64,000 nt of DNA from Nemophila menziesii (taxonomy: Eukaryota; Streptophyta; Magnoliopsida; Boraginales; Hydrophyllaceae), in NCBI GenBank assembly GCA_029959085.1, contig JARWIR010000003.1, positions 26,427,505 through 26,491,504 of the forward strand, written 5' to 3'. Below the pieces are notes generated by a model, which had not been told where the DNA came from, did no database searches, and saw only the letters and a list, made by a program, of their open reading frames with translations. The translations under genes were made by a program, and so were the position numbers. Position 1 is the first letter of the stretch. Each line of letters starts with the position of its first letter. Below are positions 46,501-54,899 of the stretch, piece after piece.

Positions 46501-46616
46501 AGGGGGTGGTAATGCGAGAGGGTGATCCAAAGTATGTAACTGTTGCTGAAGCACTTCGTTTGAGGAAGGCAGCCACCAGTTCTTCAGTAAAAACTAGGAA
46601 AGAAGCTAAAGATTGA
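40549..46616 (+). CDS. MURA-type MULE transposase, 12 predicted exons, 1602 residues
   Basis: Predicted exons: 40549-40570, 40825-41318, 41384-41545, 41622-41783, 41860-42021, 42098-43762, 43841-44160, 44364-45720, 45802-45864, 46002-46175, 46314-46373, 46449-46616. All introns are GT-AG and 1603 codons stay open. The order is: a PB1-like N-terminal domain (about 8-110), three 54-residue acidic repeats (173-334), a long Lys/Asp/Glu region, then a DNA-binding/transposase core. In the core are GVDGCHLKG (Asp822), SDRQK (Asp886) and the candidate third acid Glu930 in WEAARA. A SWIM zinc finger (C1081-x-C1083...C1093-x-H1095) and a CCHC knuckle (C1194, C1197, H1202, C1207) follow. The tail has RSRPKMRxP repeats and basic short exons. 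MULE transposases cut and join element ends in the nucleus. The exon 7/8 junction is the least certain. Confidence 0.88.
41384..42097 (+). repeat. Triplicated exon-intron unit, 238-bp period
   Basis: Three consecutive units start at 41384, 41622 and 41860, each a 162-nt exon plus a 76-nt intron. The exon copies differ by about one private base each (for example Ala-His versus Ala-Gln, Thr versus Asn, Asp versus Asn). The start of exon 6 (42098, VVSEEQ) is the diverged parent edge. Because 162 is divisible by three, the reading frame survives any copy number. Confidence 0.95.
44177..44344 (+). repeat. Array of six CCCCCT motifs at 32-bp spacing in MULE intron 7
   Basis: Runs of C begin at 44177, 44209, 44241, 44273, 44304 and 44340. 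Most sit in the phrase tgactacttaccccctata. The unit is the same kind of word found in the element's termini and in introns 2-5, 9 and 10. Confidence 0.95.
45878..45978 (+). repeat. Array of four CCCCCT motifs at 32-bp spacing in MULE intron 9
   Basis: C-runs begin at 45878, 45910, 45942 and 45974, exactly 32 bp apart, within gactacttaccccctata-like units. Flanking exons are small and basic. Confidence 0.95.
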
Positions 46617-47212
46617 AGAATTCTGCAGATTTGAGTGTTTTATATTTCTGTGTTTTGTGACTTTTATTTTGTGTAAAAGTAGATCTTCACGCAGCAAGGA
46701 TGTGGTTTTTAAGGGTTTCTAGTATGAGGTGTAGGTGGTATTTAAATACTGTTTTTTTGTTGGTAAGGCCTTTATTGCAGGTCTGTGGTGTTTTGTATGC
46801 TAGTGCACAAGTGGATGCTTTGAATATTTTTTTTGCTATGGTCTATGTAATGCCAGCACTTTATTGTTATCTTTATCTACTTTTTTTAGATTTCATTAGA
46901 TTCTATTGTCCATTAAGTGTTTCTTTAACATACTATATTCATTGCACAGCAAAACACAACTTAAACAAACCGCAATAACTTCATAATCCAATTCAACAAA
47001 AACCAAAAACTTTAGTTAAACAGTCAATTACAAACAAAGCTGAAAACTAACACATTACACCAGATTTAGAACTTCAACAAACTGATAAAACAAACACAAA
47101 ACACCAACAGCTGCAAACTTCAACAAAATGATCAATCAAACACAAAACACCATCAGTTGCAACCACCTGCTGCATCACTCTGGCTAAACCAAAATACACC
47201 TCCAACAACATT
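46617..47212. other. Convergent 3' intergenic region of the MULE
   Basis: Lies between the stop codons of the two convergent genes. It contains T-rich then A/C-rich sequence, including a repeated caaacacaaaacacca phrase at about 47091-47151. No third gene is apparent. The two transcripts may overlap here, a possible source of double-stranded RNA. Confidence 0.5.
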
Positions 47213-47812
47213 CTAATTCTTTGACACACTAATACAAGACAAAATGGAGAGGAAGAGGAATATAATCATGAAGCAGGTCCATTTCAGAAACTTGTTTTCC
47301 CGAGATATAGTGTCCATCGATATGTTAAGACGTTGCACCTCATTCTCCAAGACAGTTACTTTCACACGCTCAAATTTCAAATCTTTTGAGACAACTTGTT
47401 CTTTTTCTTGCAATTCAACCAACTGTGTGTTCAGTTCATTCACTTTCTCATGTTCAAGCTTCCAATCTGCAAAAGCTTTTTTCTCTAACATCATCATATC
47501 TCCGTAATCAGAGACCAACAAGTTCATCTTCGTCTCCATTGCATCTTTCTCAAGACAGTGATTCGAATCTTTAAATAGAAGCCCTCGAATTATCGAACTA
47601 GTAGCCTCCGGCAATGGCTCATCCAACCACATGAAGAACTTGCAATCCATTGAACACCCCCAATACATGCACCTGTAAAACCTCCTGCAAGGATTCGTAT
47701 CTGTCCAAGAGGTGTGAAGCCTTGCTAGTTTCTTGCATCTGCAATAGGGGACTTGAGAAGTGTAGTGCGAAGAAGAACCAGCGCTATCGGCTTTAAGGGG
47801 CGACATCGGCAT
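47213..47812 (-). CDS. GRF-type zinc-finger, coiled-coil, C-terminal membrane-tail protein carried by the MULE
   Basis: Single-exon frame of 199 residues. The first ATG is at 47812; the frame stays open 27 codons upstream but without ATG, so that part is probably leader. Residues 23-65 form a GRF zinc finger: YCRCKK (C24, C26), then TSWTDTNPCRRFYRC (C48), a cysteine at 53/57 and KFFMWLDE. GRF fingers bind single-stranded nucleic acid in known proteins. Residues about 105-173 are a coiled coil rich in Glu/Lys/Leu. Residues about 177-195 (WTCFMIIFLFLSILSCISV) are a membrane segment. It faces the transposase gene as mudrB faces mudrA in maize MuDR, but I see no similarity to MURB. A role in transposition is inference; capture of a host gene is the alternative. 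Confidence 0.82.
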   Translation of the reverse strand: MPMSPLKADSAGSSSHYTSQVPYCRCKKLARLHTSWTDTNPCRRFYRCMYWGCSMDCKFFMWLDEPLPEATSSIIRGLLFKDSNHCLEKDAMETKMNLLVSDYGDMMMLEKKAFADWKLEHEKVNELNTQLVELQEKEQVVSKDLKFERVKVTVLENEVQRLNISMDTISRENKFLKWTCFMIIFLFLSILSCISVSKN

Positions 47813-47862
47813 CAACGTTGAAGGTATTGGGAGGATCCGACGCGAATTACTGTAGAAAGCTA

Positions 47863-48237
47863 GGGTTTTGGTGTTCTTCGAGTTCTTCCCCAAACCGAAC
47901 CCTTTTTCTCCTTTTGATTTTCGTTTTTGGTTAAGTTAAGATGTTAAAGTGTTTTTGGGGTATATATAGGATAGCCTTTGGTGAATTCCCCATCTTGCCC
48001 TTGTTAAAATAAGGGTTAAGTTAATTAAAAACGCAATTAACACCTGGATTTAAAAAAAAAAAAAAATGTGACGTGGAATTGCCACGTCACTTTTAACGGT
48101 GATAAATGGACGGAACACGCAGTAGGGGGTAACGGGTCACAAAAACAAATCTTAGGGGGCATCTAGGCGCATTTTAAGAGTTAGGGGGCAACCTGTCAAT
48201 CGGGTATAAACACAGGGGGCAAAAGTGTTATTTACTC
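47863..48237 (-). repeat. MULE right terminal inverted repeat
   Basis: Inverted copy of the left terminus, with the same four C-run motifs (as G-runs on the plus strand), the same palindrome and the same TATA element. Differences include gtgtta for gtcatt near the tip and the length of an A/T homopolymer at about 48050-48065. Confidence 0.92.
47961..47968 (-). promoter_or_regulatory. TATA element in MULE right terminus (GRF-gene promoter)
   Basis: Mirror copy of the left-end TATATATA, about 150 bp upstream of the GRF gene's first ATG on the minus strand. It implies that both element genes share one promoter sequence. Confidence 0.55.
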
Positions 48238-48246
48238 TAAAATTTA

Positions 48247-49850
48247 TTATAACCTGTCATAAAATTTAGTAAAATTTGTTGAGAGTTTTTTGAATCAAAA
48301 TTATCTAAAAGTCCATCAAACCCCATAGGTTATACAAAATTCAATATAATATTTTAAAATGTAGACTGAATACACTCGGAATCAGTAGGGCAACCTGATT
48401 TATGTAATTATTTATTTTCTGTCTTTTAAATATATTATCAATAGTTTCAAAGGTGAATTACTTATGTATTCTTGGCGATTATTTATGTGCCCTAAAAGTA
48501 ATACCTTAATCTACTATTTTCTAAAAAACTTTTGAACTATTGTGGATCAAGAATATCTTTAAAGTATATATAAGACGGAAGTAGATTTTTCTCTCTACTC
48601 TATTAATTTTCTATTTCCTCCCTTACTATTTTTTTCTCTCATCCTTTATCATTTTTCTCTTTCCTCAATTACCATTATATACTCTCCTCCTTCACTAAGT
48701 ATCAATATCTTCCAGCTCCGACTATAACCCACCGACCATCGCCAATCACCGCCGACCACCGCCAGTGTCGCAAAAAAAAGTTCTGAGTACTCGAAAAAAA
48801 ATATTGAGTCACCAAAAAAAATGAGTACTGGAAAAGTTGATGAGTCTCCAAAAAAGTTTCTGAGTATTCATTGATTTTATTAAGTATTGAAAACTTTATT
48901 GAATCGCTAGTAAAAGTTACTGAGTATTTGGAAAAATTAAACAAGTATTTACAAAATACTAAATTATATTTATTTATATAATTTAAAAGTTAATACATTA
49001 CAAGAAAAAGAAAAAAAGTACAAAATAATCTATTACACTATTAATATACACGCTCAAAAAAGAAAAGGAAAAAAAAGGCAATCAATTAGTCGCCAAGAAA
49101 AAAAATGTAACGAGCATCTTCTCCACCCACCTCCAACAAGACAAAAGAAACAAGAAAAAAAGCAAAAGAAACAAAAAAAAAAAAAAAAAATCCAACTGTT
49201 AATCTCAGCAAAAGAAAAAAAAACTACACTTCACCAAACGAGCAAAGTACTGAGCAAAGGTTCAAGCTCGAGTAGTGCAGGTGAAGGTTCAAGCTCGAGC
49301 AAAGTACTGAGCGAAGGTGAACCGAGCAGTGCAGCAGCGAGCCGAGTAGTGGATATTTTACGATGGAGCTGTGAACCGAGAAGTGGAGCAGTGTCTTCTC
49401 CAGCGAGTTTCGACGGTGGAGCAGTGAATCAAATGCTCGAAGGGCTTTGTGGTGGTCTCCTCGAAGGTTGTAAGCTTTTGCAACAACGGTGGTGGTCTTG
49501 TGTAGTACATCGAATCATATCTCAAACTCAAAGTTGCTGAGCTCCGGCGTGAAAACAGCTGAATCTGCTCGAAGTTGATGAGCTTTGGCGAAGACTGCTG
49601 GACTCGAAGTTGCTGACGGGTCGGAAAGATAGCTTTGTCGCCTAAATGGATCTACTGACCGACGGAGAAGGAGAAGACAACTTCCAACATGGTTGTCCGA
49701 ACAGCGAGCTTCGTAATCTTTCGGGGAAGATACTTCACCATTAATGAACCTTGGCCCAAGTTGAACTACCCGGAAGGATAAGAAGGTTGTGATATGGTTG
49801 TTTTGCTGCTAAAGAAATAAAATGAAAGAAAATGAAGAGAGAGTATGTTT
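48247..49850. other. Non-coding spacer
   Basis: AT-rich, then with phrases such as tgagtactcg and gttcaagctcgag repeated loosely (48780-48960 and 49258-49340). The small open frame at 49349-49540 has no recognisable feature. No gene is supported. Confidence 0.5.
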
Positions 49851-51407
49851 TAGGGGTGAGCAGAAAAAGGGTAAAGGGTACCACCGACCCGTTAGGTAAG
49901 AAAACCCGGCCCAAAAAAGGGTAAAAGTTACCCTAGCCCATTATATACCCTACCTTTCAATTTTGGACCCGAAAAATTATTGCCTCGGTTTAAGCCTTGG
50001 CTTAATACCATACGGGTCTAACCCGACTCACCCGTACACTGTTTACATTAAAAATAAAAATAAAATTATATATAGTCCTATTTTGGCCAAAAAGCCATTT
50101 TACACGGTAACTATTTCTCTTCTCCTCTCCTCTCTTCTATGCTACGCTTCTTTCCTTTCACAGTGGTATTACCCCAAATCATACCAGATCAGTGGTAAAA
50201 ACTCCAGCCTCCAACCTTCTACAATTTTGATTTACAGTCTTTTCATCTTTTTGCCGCCGTAAGTATACATTAATATCTTTGGCTTCTTGAGTTCTTGTTG
50301 TGAAATAGGCTTACAGTTTTACTTCTTTGTATCGGTATTTTACTTCTTTATATTAACATCAACATTAAGTTTTTGCTCTCTCCCTTATTTGTTAATCATT
50401 TCTTACTTTTTTTTAATGGGTATGTTATTGTTATTCGGGAGGAAAAAATGGCTGAAAAGTTGAACAAGAGGAAGAATCGCCTTATCCAAGGCTCCTGCTA
50501 ATGATGATGATTTAGGTATTTGTGATGCTAATTGAAATGTGTAATGATTTAGGTACTTATGCTAATGGAAATGGGTAATGATAGCCCCATCCAAGCTTAA
50601 TTAAATAATTATGTTTAATTGTTTGTTGTGCAGTGAATGTGATTTGGATAAGCTGATAAATATAAAGGGATGTATGTGAAGTTGTGATGAAAAATGAATT
50701 AATTAAGATGATGAACATTGCTGATTCAAGAGGAGGTGCAGATATTGCATAGAACTCACCAATTCAAGTCGCTCCAATATTCACATTTTTAGTTAAGCTT
50801 AAATATGAGTATTATTTGCTTTAATTATAACTAATTTTCATAAATTGTTTCAGGAGAGGCGCTTTTGTCCACATCAGTGTATTGAAGAGAAAGTTACTAT
50901 GCTGATGAATTGAAGATCGACCAGGTCTGTTTGTTTTTTCAATAACTCCGCAATTCTCTTCTTTAATAGTTGATGAGTGAGCATATAATTGATTACTGTT
51001 TTATACAGGTTGCACCAACTTTAGTTCCACTTTTGAAATATTACTTGCCATGAAGAAGTGAGAAGCAATGACAGAGTTGTGGAGAAAGAGAGTTGTAGAG
51101 AAAGGGATGACTCAATACATTAAACATCTATCTTACTATATAGAATCCCTTTTTGTGTAAAGTTTGTATAAATTAATTTATGGTTTAGACTATAAAATTT
51201 AATATATAGATAATTTTTCCATGAAAATGAAATATATTTTACCAAGGGGTGACCCGGGGTAACCCGTTGGTTAACCCGACATAACCCGGGGTAAGTTTTT
51301 TCTTACCCTTACCACGGGTTTACCCCACAAGTTTTACCACTTTCCAATTTTACCCTACCTTTACCCTAGACCCCAACCCGGGTAAACCCGACCCGTGCTC
51401 ACCCCTA
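49851..51407. mobile_element. hAT element of 1557 bp with perfect 8-bp duplication
   Basis: Inverted ends TAGGGGTGAGCAG and GTGCTCACCCCTA, flanked by perfect octamers gtatgttt (49843-49850 and 51408-51415). Many gggtaa/ttaccc and acccg words lie next to both ends, as in hAT subterminal regions. Inside, short exon-like scraps such as ATGGCTGAAAAGTTGAACAA (50448) end in stops, so no transposase is encoded. The perfect duplication suggests a fairly recent insertion. Confidence 0.9.
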
Positions 51408-51415
51408 GTATGTTT

Positions 51416-52076
51416 ACAGGAGAAAAGATAAAGAAGAGGGAAAGTGGAGATATTATAGGGTTTAGAAATAATTATGAAAGAATTAGTATATATAGAAAAT
51501 AAAAAATAAATAGTATAATGAATTAAAGGATTTTGACTTATAGTGTTAAAATTTATTTGTAGTCTCTAGTAACAAAAAAGGATTAGTAAGGTATGCATAT
51601 TTCTATTAGGATGTATTCAAAATCTTTTGAGTAAAAATTGCTTGTTTCAATAAAAATATAAAATGTCTTTTATCAACAAATTATATTACATATTAAATAT
51701 AGACAAAGCAAAATTTGTTAGTCAAAAAGATATCAAAGATAATGTTTGTTCAAATTTGTTATAGAGTTTTGAACTAGTTAGTTACTAAATATAGTCAACA
51801 CTTAGATGTTAATACCCGCAGATGTAGTAAACAAATTGTTTGTTTTTTTTCTCTGTTCAAATTGTTACTACCCGCAGATGCAGTATATTTTTTTTTTTTT
51901 TTTTTTTGTCAGGGCAGATGCAGTAAACAAATTGTTAGAATACCAAGAGAAGTGTATTTATCATTTTGACGATCAAGTTAAGATGACACTTAGATTTTTA
52001 AGAGAAATATAATAGTAGAAAGACGAATGTTTTGTTTGTCATTGTGAGACCAATTTGTCAGTATCTCTAACTTGTG
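51416..52076. other. Non-coding spacer
   Basis: AT-rich sequence with a poly-T run (about 51887-51907). A short duplicated phrase, acccgcagatg...cagatgcagta, appears twice at 51817-51935. No gene is visible. Confidence 0.5.
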
Positions 52077-52092
52077 AAATATTTATGAGATT

Positions 52093-54301
52093 AGGGTGCT
52101 TAGGGTCTTCTGTGATGAGGCAGGACAGACCGTAAGTGAGGAGAAATCTCTTATCTACTTTTCCAGGAATGTGGATGATGAGGTAGCCGTGGAGCTTGCG
52201 AATAGAAGTGGCTTTGTGCTTAGTGACTCATTGGGAACTTACCTTGGGACGCCGATTAGATCGCAAAGGTTGCCGCGAGGTTTTTTCCGAAGAGTTACAA
52301 ATAGCATGGAGAGTAAACTGGCTAATTGGAGGGGTCAGAATCTTTCGATGGCAGGGAGGATTACTTTGGCAAAATCAGTATTATCCGCCATTCCTACGTA
52401 TCTAATGCAAACGATGAAATTTCCTTTGTATGTTTGTGAGGAAATTGATAGAATAATAAGGGACTTCATTTGGGGGTCGTCAGAAGAGGGGAGAAAAATT
52501 CATTGGTTGGCTTGGGACAAACTTTGTTGGCCGAAAAAGAAGGGTGGCTTGGGTTTTCGTAAAGCAAAGGATTACAACATGGCATTGTTAGCAAAGTTGG
52601 GGTGGAAAATACTTCAAGGAGACTCAGCTTTATGGGTTAGTGCTTTTAATCAGAAATACTTCCATGAGGGTATGTTAAATAGAGTGGAGAAGCCTTCGGA
52701 TTCGAGAATGTGTAAAAATATATTAGCTGGGTGTGAGGTGTTAAGGCGTGGAGTTGAGGAAGTGGTTATTGGTGAAGATAGAACATACAAATGGAGGCTT
52801 GAAGCGTCCGGAGTTTTTTCGGTGAAATCCGCCTATAATGACGTGACCGCGGTGGAAGGGTGTTTACAATTCAACTGGGACCTGGTGTGGAAACTTAAGT
52901 GTCCGGAAAGAATTAAAATCTTGATATGGCGTGGTATATGGGATAGACTTCCTACGCGGGGTAACTTAGCTAGGAGGGGGGTGCTTGAGGATGTAACATG
53001 TCTAGGATGTGGGGAGGCAGCTGAAACGTCAAGGCATTTGTTCCAAAATTGCGCTTTTTATAGGGAAGTTTCATTTAATTGTACAGGGACCATTTTGCAA
53101 TTAAGGGAATTTAATACTCCTGGTTTGTTTGCAGGTGGAATGGACGAAGCAGGGGCTGGACTGATCTTCTGTGAAGGGCTTGGCGCATCAGCTCGGGAAT
53201 TGGAGATCAGCAGCAACAGGCGCGAGTCACGATCAGCTGCAACAGGAGCTTCCTTGGATGATCAGCAGCAGGATATTTCAGGGGAACAGCAGCGCCAGGA
53301 GGGACCTGCACAGCACCAACATGAAGCGAGTGAGTTACAGCAGCGAAATAGAATTCATGTACAGCAGCTGCGAATTGGAACAGAAGGGGAACAGCCCCGA
53401 GGTGAACCAGAACAGACGCAGCAGCGCCAGGAAGAAACTCGCGCTAGGCCGCCGCTACTGGACCCCGTTTCAGTTGTGTGGTGGACCCACGCGTTAGCAA
53501 AGAACGTTGTTTTCAAGGGACTAGAGCGCCGTATTCGTGTAGCGGCTTTAGTTTGGGCAATTTGGAAGAATAGAAACGCAATCACTTTTGAGGGTGATAC
53601 GGGGGTCAAAACTAAGAATGAACTTGTGGCTATCGTAAATAATGCGGCAAGGGATTATGTGAGAGCTTGGAGCATAGAGCGTGATGGTGGTTTATTCACA
53701 TCTTCGCGTAGTGTGCTTATCAAGTGGTCTAAGCCAGAGAATGGGACGAAACTCAATATTGATGGAGCGTTTGATCAAAGGAATAATTCAGCGGGTATTG
53801 GTGGAATATTCCGTAATGGTGAGGGCGATTATCTAGTTGGTTTTGCGGGGAATTGCGATGCGAATACACCATTTGAGGCGGAAAGCTTGGCACTTCGCTT
53901 TGGTTTGCGTCTGGCTGTATCGCGAGGGCTAGAGAATTTAATCATTGAGACGGACTCGTGTGAGTTGCACGCGCTAGTGAAGGGCGGTGCGAACTCAAGG
54001 GGAAGTTTGAATGAGGTTCTCCGTGAATGTAAGAATATTTTAGATAATTATGCACATTTTGAGCTAGTTTGGAACTTTAGAGAAGCGAATGGGTGTGCGG
54101 ATTGGCTAGCTAAGTTTGGTTTGCGAAGTGGAGATGGACCGTTAGTTTATGCAGATCCTCCGGATGGTTTGTGGCGAACTCTAGCACGCGACCGTTGTGG
54201 TTGGGCAGTGCCTAGAGTTGTATTAGATAACTAGTTTTATTTTATTTGTAGAAGATCTCATCTTCAGGGTCTTTTGACCTCTATTGTAGCAAAAAAAAAA
54301 A
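52093..54301 (+). mobile_element. Young 5'-truncated LINE with uninterrupted 712-codon frame
   Basis: Flanked by the perfect 16-bp duplication aaatatttatgagatt (52077-52092 and 54302-54317) and ending in a poly(A) tail (about 54288-54301), the signature of target-primed integration. The frame (stop at 54234) begins in the late reverse transcriptase domain (SEEKSLIYFSRN, then LGTYLGTPIRSQRLPRGFF). It continues through IPTYLMQTMKFP and a zinc-finger region (CLGCGEAAETSRHLFQNC). It ends in an RNase H domain (TKLNIDGAFDQ, IIETDSCELHALV, FREANGCADWLA). Between finger and RNase H is a Gln-rich stretch of about 95 residues. Truncation removed the promoter, ORF1, endonuclease and catalytic RT half, so it cannot move itself. 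Confidence 0.93.
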
Positions 54302-54335
54302 AAATATTTATGAGATTTATCGAACTTAGGATATA

Positions 54336-54592
54336 CTATTTCCGTCTCAAAAATAATGTCCACTTTTTTTTTCATACAAATTAAACAATACAATTATTAT
54401 CTTTCTCATTACTAAAATACTTATAATAAAGTGTCTTAATATTTTAAATATTCATTGGAAACATAAATTTAAATATTTTAATAAAAGTAATAGTGGAAAA
54501 AGGTGGAATAAAATGTCTTGAAATTCTAAATGGACATTATTTTTGAGACACCATTTTTAATAAAATGGACATTATTTTTAGGATGAAGGAAG
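54336..54592. mobile_element. Stowaway-like MITE (Tc1/mariner type)
   Basis: Ends ctatttccgtctcaaaaata and, inverted, cttccttcatcctaaaaata, followed by atgtcca on both arms. These match the Stowaway pattern CTCCCTCCGTCC. TA dinucleotides flank the 257-bp element (54334-54335 and 54593-54594). It has no coding capacity. It lies 18 bp after the LINE target duplication. Confidence 0.88.
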
Positions 54593-54899
54593 TAACAATA
54601 ATCTTACTCATTAAATATTGTATTTTTTAACCATGATTACAGAGTTTAATGGTCGTAATAATTATAATTCGGGAGTTAATGGTTATATAATAGTTTTAAA
54701 TGTATTTAAGCTAAAAAAACAATTCTATAATGTTTTAATCAATGCCTAAAACTTATTCGTCGACGTATCTCAGTAAAGTGTGTAATTTGGTCTATTTTCT
54801 ATTGAGACGGAGTCCCAAAATAGATTATGAGCAAATATTCTTTCCGCTTATTAAAAGTTTGTCATTAAATAATTAAAAAATATTAAAAAGTTATATATT

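Larger units (their letters stand above)
40131..48237. mobile_element. Apparently complete Mutator-like element (MULE), 8107 bp, two convergent genes
   Basis: The ends start gagtaaatgacacttttgcc (left) and gagtaaataacacttttgcc (right, minus strand). They are bordered by the perfect 9-bp duplication taaaattta (40122-40130 and 48238-48246), the hallmark of Mutator transposition. Inverted termini extend about 375 bp, with only a few differences in the first 290. Inside are a MURA-type transposase on the plus strand and a GRF-zinc-finger gene on the minus strand, meeting tail to tail. Intact frames, a clean duplication and near-identical termini point to a young and possibly autonomous copy. Activity itself is not shown. 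It inserted just downstream of the GLR gene. Confidence 0.95.

Noticed and set aside
47813..47893. Upstream extension of the GRF protein by 27 codons
   Set aside because: No ATG in this stretch; it lies largely in or next to the terminal repeat and is best read as leader.
49349..49540. Small open frame with Ser/Gly/Cys-rich product
   Set aside because: No domain, no splice signals of note and surrounding loosely repeated DNA.
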